From Hyphomicrobiales bacterium (GTDB taxonomy: Bacteria > Pseudomonadota > Alphaproteobacteria > Rhizobiales > Aestuariivirgaceae): 64,000 bases of DNA. Location: NCBI GenBank assembly GCA_016710435.1, contig JADJVV010000001.1, forward strand, positions 1,448,501-1,512,500, in the 5' to 3' direction. Position 1 is the stretch's first letter, and each line of letters begins with the position of its first letter. Below are positions 50,779 through 59,378 of this stretch, piece after piece. A model generated the notes under the pieces. The model had not been told where the DNA came from. It saw only the letters and a program-made list of their open reading frames with translations, and did no database searches. The position numbers were made by a program, and so were the translations under genes.

Positions 50779-51552
50779 ATGACCTCTCCTTATCTCACCC
50801 TCCAGGGCATCACCAAGCGTTTCGCCGAGACAGCCGTTGTCTCAACGACGACGATGTCCATTGCCCGCAACTCGCTGGTCGTTTTCCTCGGACCCTCCGG
50901 CTGCGGCAAAACCACATTGATGAGAATGGTGGGTGGGCTCGACCTGCCGACGACCGGGACGATTACCCTGGATGGCGAGACCGTATCGGGGCCAGACCGG
51001 CGCCGCGGCATGGTTTTCCAATCCTATTCCTCGTTTCCGTGGCTCACGGTGGAGGGCAACATTGCCTTTGGCATGCACTATCGCCGCGATCTGACGGCCA
51101 GCCAGAAGGCGGAACGCGTGCAACACTATCTCCGCCTCATCAGGCTGGAGGAATTTGCGAAGTCCTACCCGAACCGCATTTCCGGCGGCATGCGCCAGCG
51201 CGTTGCAATCGCGCGCAGCCTTGCGGCAGGGCCCGATGTGCTTCTCATGGATGAACCCTTTGGCGCACTGGACGCATTGACCCGCGAACGCCTGCAGGTC
51301 GAGTTGCGCCAGATCCAGGCCGAAGAGGCCAAGACGATCATCTTCGTGACGCACGATGTCGAGGAAGCGGTCTTCCTGGCGGACCGCATCATTCTGTTCT
51401 CGGCGCGGCCCGCCCGTGTCCTCCACGACATCGACGTGACAGCCGTGCTGGGCAATGAACGGACCCTGGAATCACGGGAGACGCAGGCCTTTTTCAATCT
51501 GCGCAACGACATCCTGCATAAGATCAGAAACGAGACGGAGCGGGACCTGTGA
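50779..51552 (+). CDS. NitT/TauT-type ABC ATP-binding protein, module 1
   Basis: 257 residues. Walker A GPSGCGKTTLMR, FQSYSSFPWLTV Q-loop, RISGGMRQRVAIARSL signature and LLMDEPFGALD Walker B are all intact. It follows the permease by four bases and its stop overlaps the GTG start of the first dehydrogenase (GTGA), tying transport to catabolism. Confidence 0.93.
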   Translation: MTSPYLTLQGITKRFAETAVVSTTTMSIARNSLVVFLGPSGCGKTTLMRMVGGLDLPTTGTITLDGETVSGPDRRRGMVFQSYSSFPWLTVEGNIAFGMHYRRDLTASQKAERVQHYLRLIRLEEFAKSYPNRISGGMRQRVAIARSLAAGPDVLLMDEPFGALDALTRERLQVELRQIQAEEAKTIIFVTHDVEEAVFLADRIILFSARPARVLHDIDVTAVLGNERTLESRETQAFFNLRNDILHKIRNETERDL

Positions 51553-52304
51553 TCCAGTCCATCAAGGGAAAGTCCGTGGTGATCACCGGGTCGAGCCGCG
51601 GCATCGGCCTGGGCATTGCGCAGGCCTTTGCCAAGGCGGGTGCCGCGCTGCATCTCATCGCCAACGATGATGCTGTTCACCAGCGCGCGGGCGAGCTGGG
51701 AGCAACGGCGTGTGTGGCCGATATTGCAGACAAGTCACAGGTTGCCACCGCATTGAAGGGGCTTCAACACATCGATGTCCTCATCAACAATGCCGGGCTT
51801 GAGTTGCTGACGCCGGTCACCGACGATGGCGATGAGAACAGCAACACATTTCGCCGCATCATCGAAATCAACGTGATCGGCACGTCACTCGTCACATCAC
51901 GGGCGTTGCAGGTGATGAAGTCCGGCGCGTCGATCATCAACACGGCGTCGATTTGGGGCCGCGTTGCCGAAGGGCGCTTCGGGGCATATGTGGCGTCAAA
52001 GCATGCTGTGATGGGCCTGACCAAGACCTGGGCCAAGGAACTTGGCCCGCGCGGCATCCGGGTCAATGCCGTCTGCCCCGGTTGGGTGCGCACCGAGGCC
52101 TCCATGCGCTCATTGAAACGCATGTCAGCCGAAGAGGGGCTGCCGGAAGATCTACTGCTTGAGCGCATCGTCGGCGCGCAAGCGCTGCCGGGTTTGATGG
52201 AGCCGCCGGATGTGGCGGGGGCTTATCTGTTCCTTGCCTCCGACCTTGCGGCGAATGTGACCGGCCAATCCCTGGGCATCGATCGCGGAGAAGTACCATG
52301 GTGA
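51549..52304 (+). CDS. Short-chain dehydrogenase/reductase
   Basis: 251-residue classical SDR. The dinucleotide motif is TGSSRGIGLGIA (residues 14-25), the NNAG motif is INNAGLE, and the catalytic Ser-Tyr-Lys set is in NTASIWG and YVASK. The short adenine-side loop does not show a basic pair that would fix NADP. It starts with GTG overlapping the ATPase stop and overlaps the next SDR by seven bases. Oxidation of a hydroxyl group released during catabolism of the imported compound is likely; the substrate is unknown. Confidence 0.85.
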   Translation: MIQSIKGKSVVITGSSRGIGLGIAQAFAKAGAALHLIANDDAVHQRAGELGATACVADIADKSQVATALKGLQHIDVLINNAGLELLTPVTDDGDENSNTFRRIIEINVIGTSLVTSRALQVMKSGASIINTASIWGRVAEGRFGAYVASKHAVMGLTKTWAKELGPRGIRVNAVCPGWVRTEASMRSLKRMSAEEGLPEDLLLERIVGAQALPGLMEPPDVAGAYLFLASDLAANVTGQSLGIDRGEVPW

Positions 52305-53005
52305 AACCACTGACCGGCAAGCGTGCGATCGTCACGGGTGCGGCAAGCGGAATTGGCCACGCCTGCGCGGTGGCGCTCCGTGACGCCGGTGCAGATGTTG
52401 TGGGCCTGGATCTGGAATCCGGCGACAAGGGCTTTCCGATCCTGGCGTGCGATGTCACGCGCGAAGAGCAGGTGATCAGTGCCGTGCGCAAGGCCGCGGA
52501 GCAGTTGGGAGGCATTGATATTCTCGTCAACAACGCCGGCATCCTGCAGGAAGTGCCACTCGCGGACGTTACCGTGGCCCATATTGATCGCATGCTCGCG
52601 GTCAATGTGCGGGGCTTCCTCCTCGTTGCGCGTGAGGCCCTGCCGCATCTGCCGGAAGGAGGCCGCATCATCAACATCGCTTCCGAGCTTGCCTATCTCG
52701 GCAGGCAAGGAGCCTCGGTCTATTGCGCCACGAAAGCGGCTGTCCTCGGCCTCACGCGGTCATGGGCGCGGGAGCTTTCACCGCGCATTCTGGTGAACGC
52801 CGTGGCGCCCGGTCCCACGGACACACCGCTCCTCGGTTATGCGGCCATGAACGCCGAACAGAAGGCCCTCGAAACCGCAAACCCGATGGGCCGCATCGGC
52901 AAGCCCGAGGAAGTGGCTGCGGCAGTCGTGTTTCTTGCCGGTCCCACGGCAACCTTCTTCACCGGACAATGCCTCGGCGCCAATGGCGGCGCCGCCATGG
53001 CGTGA
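52298..53005 (+). CDS. Short-chain dehydrogenase/reductase
   Basis: 235 residues, second classical SDR: TGAASGIGHACA motif, VNNAGIL, and catalytic NIASELAYLGRQGASVYCATK. VVGLDLESGD at the end of the second strand (Asp) favours NAD. It overlaps the preceding SDR by seven bases and stops 11 bases before the creatininase gene. The two SDRs are only distantly similar, so they may do different steps. Confidence 0.85.
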   Translation: MVKPLTGKRAIVTGAASGIGHACAVALRDAGADVVGLDLESGDKGFPILACDVTREEQVISAVRKAAEQLGGIDILVNNAGILQEVPLADVTVAHIDRMLAVNVRGFLLVAREALPHLPEGGRIINIASELAYLGRQGASVYCATKAAVLGLTRSWARELSPRILVNAVAPGPTDTPLLGYAAMNAEQKALETANPMGRIGKPEEVAAAVVFLAGPTATFFTGQCLGANGGAAMA

Positions 53006-53016
53006 GCTGAAAAGTC

Positions 53017-53799
53017 ATGAACCAATCCGTCTTTTACGCCGAACTCCCCTGGCCCGTTGCAGAACGCCGGGTGAAGGATGGAGCGCCGGTCTTCCTGCCG
53101 CTCGGCGCAACCGAGCAGCATGGGCGGCATATGGCTCTCAATGTCGATGTCGTTCTGCCAACTGCGATTGCCGCACGGGCCGCCGCCCGCGTCGGAGGAC
53201 TTGTCCTGCCGGCCATAGCCTATGGCAATCGTTCGCAACCGAAAACCGGAGGAGGCCGTGCCTTTCCGGGGACCTTGAACATCACCGCCCATACCTTCTC
53301 TCTCATTGTGCGTGATGTGATCTGCGATCTCTATCGCCAGAATGTCCGGCGCATCGTCACTGTGAACGGACACTATGAGAACCTCTGGCCCACGATTGAG
53401 GGCATTGAACTGGCCCTTGATGTGATCGGCCGTGAGGAGTCCAAGGGCCTCACCATTCTCCGCATCGATCATTGGGACATGATCCGCAAGGAGACACTGG
53501 ATCGCGTCTTTCCCGATGGTTACCCCGGAATTGAACTGGAGCATGCGAGTGTGCTCGAAACATCGATGATGCTGGCACTCCGGCCCGAACTGGTGAACCT
53601 CGGTGAGGCGCTGAATGATGGCCCGGCCGCCTTCCTGCCATATGACCGCTATCCCAAACAGCCGGATGAGGTGCCCCGATCCGGGGTGCTGTCGCTGACG
53701 GCAGGCGCGTCAGCTGAAAAGGGTGAATGGCTCCTCCGCGATTGTGAGGAGGGCATCGTCCAGATCGTCAACCGTGAATTCTTCGGAAAACTCTCATGA
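53017..53799 (+). CDS. Creatininase-family amidohydrolase, close to true creatinine amidohydrolase
   Basis: 260 residues. Metal ligands of creatininase are in place: Glu and His in TEQHG, Asp in NVDVVLPTA, His in NGHYEN and Glu in IELEHASVLETSMML. NGHYEN, the FPGT loop and the LPYDRYP region match, from memory, the Pseudomonas creatininase more closely than the MftE or FAPy-amidohydrolase groups with NGHGGN. Creatininase opens the ring of creatinine to creatine. It overlaps the ureohydrolase start by ATGA, suggesting successive steps. A different cyclic amide as substrate remains possible. Confidence 0.82.
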   Translation: MNQSVFYAELPWPVAERRVKDGAPVFLPLGATEQHGRHMALNVDVVLPTAIAARAAARVGGLVLPAIAYGNRSQPKTGGGRAFPGTLNITAHTFSLIVRDVICDLYRQNVRRIVTVNGHYENLWPTIEGIELALDVIGREESKGLTILRIDHWDMIRKETLDRVFPDGYPGIELEHASVLETSMMLALRPELVNLGEALNDGPAAFLPYDRYPKQPDEVPRSGVLSLTAGASAEKGEWLLRDCEEGIVQIVNREFFGKLS

Positions 53800-54758
53800 A
53801 CAACCACTTCAATCAGCCTGTGGATGCCGCCGAGGTTCCGCGCTTTGCGGGACACCCCACATTCATGCGCCTGCCCGCCGTCACATCAGCCGAGGGCCTC
53901 GACATCGCGTTGATCGGCATTCCCTGGGATGGCGGCACGACCAACAGGGCCGGCGCCCGGCATGGTCCCCGCGAGGTGCGAAGCCAGTCCAGCCTGATGC
54001 GGCGGGCGCACCACGTCTCCGGCGTTGTGCCGTTTGACATGGCCAACATCGCCGATGTTGGCGACCTGTCGGTCAATCCCATCAATCTGCTGAATGGGCT
54101 TGAGCGCATTGAAAATGGCATGGGCCGGATCATTGCCGCTGGCGCATTGCCGCTTTCGGTCGGTGGCGATCATTTGACCACGCTGCCGGTGCTGCGCGCA
54201 CTTCGCGGCAAGGCCCCGCTGGGGATGATCCATTTTGATGCGCATTCCGATACCAACGACACCTATTTCGGTGACAACCCTTATACCCACGGTACGCCGT
54301 TCCGCCGTGCCATCGAGGAGGGGCTGCTTGACCCCAGGCGCGTCGTGCAGATCGGCATCCGGGGCTCGGTCTATGATCCGGACGAGCACGGCTGGGCCCG
54401 CGCCCAGGGCATTCGCATCATCTACATGGAAGAGTTCGTGAAGCGCGGCGCCTCATCTGTGATGGAAGAGGCGCGATCCATTGTCGGCAACGAGCCAACC
54501 TATGTGACTTTCGATATCGACAGCATCGACCCCTCCATGGCGCCGGGTACGGGCACACCGGAGATTGGCGGCTTTACCACCCGCGAGGCGCAGGAGATGG
54601 TGCGTCTGCTCAAGGGCGTGAATATCGTGGGGGCCGATGTTGTGGAAGTCGCACCACCCTTTGATGTGGGCGGCATGACAGCCCTGGCGGGCGCCACCAT
54701 GATGTTCGAGCTGCTTTGCGTGATGGCAGACATGGTGGGAAAGGCCCGCAAGGCCTGA
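53796..54758 (+). CDS. Agmatinase/guanidino-acid ureohydrolase, module 1
   Basis: 320-residue arginase-fold enzyme. All manganese ligands are seen: His in SVGGDH, three in FDAHSDTND, two in FDIDSIDP. THGTPFRRAIEEG in the substrate loop resembles agmatinases and guanidinobutyrases. It hydrolyses a guanidino group to release urea. Coupled by ATGA to the creatininase gene, it could accept creatine or a guanidino acid instead of agmatine. It ends the module 1 operon and converges on the second lysR. Confidence 0.88.
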   Translation: MNNHFNQPVDAAEVPRFAGHPTFMRLPAVTSAEGLDIALIGIPWDGGTTNRAGARHGPREVRSQSSLMRRAHHVSGVVPFDMANIADVGDLSVNPINLLNGLERIENGMGRIIAAGALPLSVGGDHLTTLPVLRALRGKAPLGMIHFDAHSDTNDTYFGDNPYTHGTPFRRAIEEGLLDPRRVVQIGIRGSVYDPDEHGWARAQGIRIIYMEEFVKRGASSVMEEARSIVGNEPTYVTFDIDSIDPSMAPGTGTPEIGGFTTREAQEMVRLLKGVNIVGADVVEVAPPFDVGGMTALAGATMMFELLCVMADMVGKARKA

Positions 54759-54767
54759 GGTGTCACG

Positions 54768-55694
54768 TCACTTCTTGCTGACGGAGGCGGACAGGGCCTC
54801 CACGAGACACGCTGAAAGGGCGAGTGCTGCGCGGTTGCGCTCATCCTTCCGGCAGGCAAGGTAGAAGCGGTCAAAATAGGTCGCATCCGGTGGCAACAGG
54901 TTCTTCATCTCGCCCCGCTCCACGAACGAGCGGGCGAAATGCTCCGGCAGGAAACCGAGGAAGCGGCCAGACTTGATGAGGATGGCGAGTGCTTCCATGT
55001 GCGAGGTCATGGCACCCCAATCAAAACTCTGGTCGCGCAAATGATTGCCCGATTGCATGTAGGTTCGCCCGGCATAGGAATAGCGGCTTGCGGTTTCGAG
55101 CGTGATCGTGTCCTGCGTGTCAAACAGCGGATGACCTTGGCCGCAATAGAGCCGCTGCTCCTCCTCGAACAGAGGCTGCGCCAGAATCGAGGGATGGATG
55201 GCTTCGATCGGCGTGATGATGAGGGAGTGCCGGCCATCGAGCAGCCGCTGCATCAGATCCTGCGGCGAGGCGATCTCCACATGCAGCACCACCTTGGGCG
55301 CCAGCGTGTTGAAGCGTGCGATGGCCTTGTCGAGAGAGGCTTCGCCGTTCGTATACATGGCATCGACCGTGCCGAGGTGGACGGTGCCCGTAAGCTCACC
55401 CCGCACTGAGCCGATGGTGCCCGAGAAATGTTCAACCGAGCGCAGCAGGTTCTCGGCTGCTTCGTGAATGCGCACGCCATCCGGCGTCAGCGAGAAACCC
55501 TTGCGGCCTCGCTCGCAGAGCCTGACTCCGAAGCGGGCTTCGAGATGCGTGATGTGATTGCTGATGGTCCCGGGCGACAGGCCAAGTGCATCCTGCGCCG
55601 CCGCAAAGCCCTCATGCCGGACCACCGCCTGAAACACACGAAGGAGGCGCAAGTCGGTGGGAGAGAAGTTGAATTGCCAGGATTTCGACCCCAT
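54768..55694 (-). CDS. LysR-family regulator of module 2
   Basis: 308 residues. Helix-turn-helix around residues 28-58 (EGFAAAQDALGLSPGTISNHI) and an effector-binding domain. Paralogous to the LysR at 47912-48811. I chose the ATG at 55694 (MGSKSWQFNF); an upstream GTG/ATG extension would run nearly to the divergent ureohydrolase. Only 89 bases separate the two starts, enough for overlapping promoters. AATATC and GATATT in that gap form a loose dyad. Confidence 0.87.
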   Translation of the reverse strand: MGSKSWQFNFSPTDLRLLRVFQAVVRHEGFAAAQDALGLSPGTISNHITHLEARFGVRLCERGRKGFSLTPDGVRIHEAAENLLRSVEHFSGTIGSVRGELTGTVHLGTVDAMYTNGEASLDKAIARFNTLAPKVVLHVEIASPQDLMQRLLDGRHSLIITPIEAIHPSILAQPLFEEEQRLYCGQGHPLFDTQDTITLETASRYSYAGRTYMQSGNHLRDQSFDWGAMTSHMEALAILIKSGRFLGFLPEHFARSFVERGEMKNLLPPDATYFDRFYLACRKDERNRAALALSACLVEALSASVSKK

Positions 55695-55783
55695 ACGCTG
55701 AAGAATATCATAGTGTCGCACGAAACAAAGATATTTTTCACGGGTATCCCGCACCATAGCCTCCCTTCTTCAGGAGGATTGCG

Positions 55784-56746
55784 ATGAGCGCTCACGGATA
55801 CCAGTCTGGCCGCCTGAACCTGCCATTCGTCGGCATATCGACATTCGGCAAATCCCCACTCTGCCTCGACTGGGAGCAGATTGATGCGGATGTCGCCGTC
55901 ATGGGTGCGCCCTACGACTTCGGCACGCAATGGCGCTCCGGCGCCCGCTTCGGGCCACGTGCCATCCGCGAAGCCTCCACACTTTTCTCCTTCGGTCATG
56001 CCGGTGCCTATGACCATGAAGACGATGTGACCTATCTTCCCGCCGACAAGGTGCGCATGGTTGATATTGGCGATGCCGACATCGTTCACACCGACACGCT
56101 GAAGAGCCACGCCAACATTGAACTCGGCGTGCGCAAGATCCTGGCAGCCAAGGCCCTGCCCATTGTCCTCGGTGGCGATCACTCGATCAACATTCCCTGC
56201 ATCAATGCCTTCAGCAATGAGGAGCCCATTCACATCGTGCAGGTGGATGCCCACCTCGACTTCGTCGACGAGCGCCACGGCGTGCGCTTCGGGCACGGCA
56301 ACCCGCTGCGCCGTGCAGCCGAGAAATCATACGTCGAAGGCATGACGCAGGTTGGCATTCGCAATGTCTCGTCAACCGCGCGCGAGGGTTATGAGGATGC
56401 GCGCCGCATGGGTTCGGACATCCTCTCCGTCCGCCAGTTCCGCAAACTCGGCGTCGAACAGGTGCTGGCCCGCATTCCCGCGGGCAAGCGCTACTATGTG
56501 ACGATCGATATTGACGGCTTTGATCCGTCGATTGCTCCCGGCACGGGCACGCCCAGCCACGGCGGCTTCCTCTACTACGAAATCCTTGAACTGCTGGCGG
56601 GCCTTGTGAAACGGGGCCCCGTGGTGGGTGTCGACCTCGTGGAGGTTGCCCCGGATTATGACCACACCGGAACGACCGCCATTCTTGCGGCCCAGGTGCT
56701 GCTCAACTTCATCGGCCGCATCATGCATCAACGCGATCAGAAATAA
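55784..56746 (+). CDS. Agmatinase-like ureohydrolase, module 2
   Basis: 320 residues, arginase fold with complete metal set: LGGDH, VDAHLDFVDE and IDIDGFDP. The substrate loop is GHGNPLRRAAE, unlike the module 1 enzyme (THGTPFRRAIEEG), so the two probably prefer different guanidino compounds. AGGAGG six bases before the ATG is strong. It leads an operon with a NitT/TauT transporter and a GMC oxidoreductase. Guanidinobutyrase, guanidinopropionase or guanidine hydrolase activity are possible; no nickel chaperone genes for the last were seen. Confidence 0.87.
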   Translation: MSAHGYQSGRLNLPFVGISTFGKSPLCLDWEQIDADVAVMGAPYDFGTQWRSGARFGPRAIREASTLFSFGHAGAYDHEDDVTYLPADKVRMVDIGDADIVHTDTLKSHANIELGVRKILAAKALPIVLGGDHSINIPCINAFSNEEPIHIVQVDAHLDFVDERHGVRFGHGNPLRRAAEKSYVEGMTQVGIRNVSSTAREGYEDARRMGSDILSVRQFRKLGVEQVLARIPAGKRYYVTIDIDGFDPSIAPGTGTPSHGGFLYYEILELLAGLVKRGPVVGVDLVEVAPDYDHTGTTAILAAQVLLNFIGRIMHQRDQK

Positions 56747-56767
56747 GAACACCAAGGAGGAACAACC

Positions 56768-57739
56768 ATGAAGAACTATCTGAAATTCAGTGTGATGGCA
56801 GCGTCCCTGATGGCGATGGCCTCCATCGCCGAAGCGGGCAGCCTGAAGCTCGGGCATTCCACCTGGGTGGGCTATGGCCCCTTCTACATCGCCCGCGACA
56901 AGGGCTTCTTCAAGGAAGAGGGCGTCGATGTCGAACTCGTCATCATGGAAGACACGCCCATCAAGATGGGCGCACTCATGGCGGGCCAGCTTGATCTCGT
57001 GGCCTCCACGGTCGACGAATTCCCGGTCTACATGAAGCCCGGCATCGGCGTTCACTACGTGCTCGCCGTTGACAATTCCAAGGGCGGTGATGGCATTGCC
57101 GCCAACAAGGACATTGCCAAGATCGAAGATCTCAAGGGCAAGAAGGTGGCCTTCGAGGAAGGCTCCGTCTCGCAGTTCTTCCTGAACGCGCTGCTCAAGG
57201 ACGCAGGCATGAGCCAGGCCGACATCGAGCCGGTCAACATGGCGGCAACAGATGCAGGTGTGGCTTTTGCCGCAAAGCAGGTGGATGCCGCAGTGACATG
57301 GGAACCTGCCCTCAGCCAGGGCGCAAAGTCGGAACATGGCCACCTCCTGCTGTCGAGTGCCGACAAGCCGGGCCTCATCACCGACGTGGTTGCCGCAACG
57401 GATGCCACGCTCAAGGACAAGTCTGCCGATGTGAAGGGCTTCGTGCGCGCCTGGTACAAGGCGCTGGAATTTGCCAAGGCCAATCCGGATGAAGCAAATG
57501 CCATCATGGCCGCCGGCGTGGGCGGCTGGCTGAGTGATCCCAAGGTCTTTGCCGAAACGCTGACCGGCATCGAGTATCTCGACAAGGACAAGAACGTCGC
57601 CTTCTTCGGCACAACGGATGCGCCGGGGCAGATCACCAAGACCCTGGGCACGGCACTTGATGTGTGGAAGTCCTTCGGCCGCATCCAGGTGGATGTGAAG
57701 CCGTCCGACATCATCAGCTATGACTATGTCGGAGGCTAG
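56768..57739 (+). CDS. NitT/TauT-type ABC substrate-binding protein, module 2
   Basis: 323 residues with a cleavable signal peptide (MKNYLKFSVMAASLMAMASI, cut after AEA near residue 23) and NMT1 fold (LGHSTWVGYGPFYIARDKG; DLKGKKVAFEEGSVSQFFL). GGAGG seven bases upstream gives strong translation. It differs from the module 1 protein, which may be a lipoprotein, but has the same fold. Ligand unknown. Confidence 0.9.
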   Translation: MKNYLKFSVMAASLMAMASIAEAGSLKLGHSTWVGYGPFYIARDKGFFKEEGVDVELVIMEDTPIKMGALMAGQLDLVASTVDEFPVYMKPGIGVHYVLAVDNSKGGDGIAANKDIAKIEDLKGKKVAFEEGSVSQFFLNALLKDAGMSQADIEPVNMAATDAGVAFAAKQVDAAVTWEPALSQGAKSEHGHLLLSSADKPGLITDVVAATDATLKDKSADVKGFVRAWYKALEFAKANPDEANAIMAAGVGGWLSDPKVFAETLTGIEYLDKDKNVAFFGTTDAPGQITKTLGTALDVWKSFGRIQVDVKPSDIISYDYVGG

Positions 57740-57743
57740 TGCC

Positions 57744-58553
57744 ATGACGGGCGGCCACAGCCTGTTCACAAGGCTTGCCACACCACGCCGCGAAATCTCG
57801 CGGTCGCTGGGGCTCGGTGTAAGCACGATTGTGACCGCCACCATTCTGCTGCTGTGGTGCGTGATCACCTACGGCGGGCTTGTGGACACAACCTTCTGCC
57901 CGCCGCCGCACCAGGTTGCCGCCGCCTTCTGGCGTTCGCTGCAAGATGGCTCATTGGTGCGCAATGCTTGGGCAAGTCTCGTCGTTATCAACCTGGGGTT
58001 CTTCCTGTCCTCCATCATCGCCGTACCCTTGGGCATCATGATGGGAAGCTACCGCGTGGTGCAGGCAGCGCTTGAGCCCGTGGTCAATTTCACGCGCTAC
58101 CTGCCCGTCACATCCATGATCCCGCTGCTCATCCTGTGGATCGGCATCGGCATCGAGGAGAAGATCGCCGTCATCTTCATCGGTACATTCTTCCAGCAGC
58201 TTGTGATGTTCGCGGATGTCTCGGGGCAGGTTCCCAACGAACTGTTCAATGCGGCATATACGCTTGGCGCGAGCAAGAAGCAGATCGTGATGCGCGTGCT
58301 TCTCCCCGCGACACTTCCCGGCATCATCGACACACTGCGTGTCACCATGGGTTGGGCGTGGACCTATCTGGTCGTGGCGGAACTCGTGGCCTCCAGTTCG
58401 GGCCTTGGATACATGAGCATGCAGGCGATGCGGGGGCTTCATGCCGACGTCATTTTCGTCGCCATTCTGGCCATCGGCTTCCTGGGGCTTGTCACCGATG
58501 AACTGTTCAAACGGCTGAAGCATGCGCTTCTGCCCTGGGCCCGCGCGAGGTGA
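57744..58553 (+). CDS. NitT/TauT-type ABC permease, module 2
   Basis: 269 residues, six helices, EAA loop NAAYTLGASKKQIVMRVLLP. The ATG at 57744 lies eight bases after GGAGG that itself sits in the end of the binding-protein gene; earlier in-frame ATGs at 57720 and 57726 are less likely. VDTTFCPPPHQVAAAFW is the usual permease N-terminal block. Confidence 0.9.
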   Translation: MTGGHSLFTRLATPRREISRSLGLGVSTIVTATILLLWCVITYGGLVDTTFCPPPHQVAAAFWRSLQDGSLVRNAWASLVVINLGFFLSSIIAVPLGIMMGSYRVVQAALEPVVNFTRYLPVTSMIPLLILWIGIGIEEKIAVIFIGTFFQQLVMFADVSGQVPNELFNAAYTLGASKKQIVMRVLLPATLPGIIDTLRVTMGWAWTYLVVAELVASSSGLGYMSMQAMRGLHADVIFVAILAIGFLGLVTDELFKRLKHALLPWARAR

Positions 58554-58557
58554 TGTC

Positions 58558-59343
58558 ATGGGAACCGTAACAGTCGAAAATCTCTCCCTCCATTTCAATG
58601 CACGCGGCGCATCACCGGTCATTGCCCTCAACAACCTGTCGATGAGCATTCCGGACAAGCAGTTCGCGGTCATCGTCGGGCCGTCGGGTTGCGGCAAATC
58701 CAGCCTGCTCGACATCATCGCAGGCTTGCGTGAGCCGACGGGCGGCAAGTGCAAGCTGGACGGCCAGACCATCCATGGCCCCGCCAAGGAGCGCGGCATG
58801 GTCTTCCAGAACTATTCGCTCTTTCCCTGGCTCACGGTGATCAAGAACGTCGAGTTCGGACTCTCGCTGCAAGGCAAACCCGCGAAGGAAGCAACGGAGA
58901 GGGCGCGGCACTACGTCAATGCCGTGGGCCTCTCCAACTTCGAGACGGCCTATCCCAATCAGTTGTCGGGTGGCATGAAGCAGCGCGTCGCGATTGCACG
59001 TTCGCTTGCCAATGACCCGGAGGTCATTCTGATGGATGAACCTTTTGGCGCGCTCGACAGCCAGACCCGCGTTGTCATGCAGCAGTTGCTGCTGGGCATC
59101 TGGGAGAAGGAACACAAGACAATCCTCTTCGTCACCCACGATATCGACGAGGCGCTCTACCTCGGCGAGAAGGTTTACGTGATGTCCGCCCGGCCGGGGC
59201 GCATCATCGACACCATCTCCGTCGATTTCCCCCACCCGCGCAGTTACGAACTTTCAACCGAGCCGGCATTCATCGACCTCAAGCGAAGGATCCAGCACAA
59301 CCTTCATGCAGAAGTACACAAGGCGCTAGCGTCAGCAGCCTGA
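58558..59343 (+). CDS. NitT/TauT-type ABC ATP-binding protein, module 2
   Basis: 261 residues with Walker A GPSGCGKSSLLD, FQNYSLFPWLTV Q-loop, QLSGGMKQRVAIARSL and ILMDEPFGALD. The ATG at 58558 is four bases after the permease stop; the frame opens 36 bases earlier but that would overlap the permease. Forms the importer with the two preceding genes. Confidence 0.93.
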   Translation: MGTVTVENLSLHFNARGASPVIALNNLSMSIPDKQFAVIVGPSGCGKSSLLDIIAGLREPTGGKCKLDGQTIHGPAKERGMVFQNYSLFPWLTVIKNVEFGLSLQGKPAKEATERARHYVNAVGLSNFETAYPNQLSGGMKQRVAIARSLANDPEVILMDEPFGALDSQTRVVMQQLLLGIWEKEHKTILFVTHDIDEALYLGEKVYVMSARPGRIIDTISVDFPHPRSYELSTEPAFIDLKRRIQHNLHAEVHKALASAA

Positions 59344-59378
59344 CCCTCAAACACTCTCTTCAAACAATCAGGTGGATC

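Noticed and set aside
53796..56746. Two ureohydrolases as subunits of a metformin-hydrolase-like heteromer
   Set aside because: Both proteins retain full metal-ligand sets and lie in separately controlled operons, so two independent enzymes are more likely; kept only as a remote possibility.
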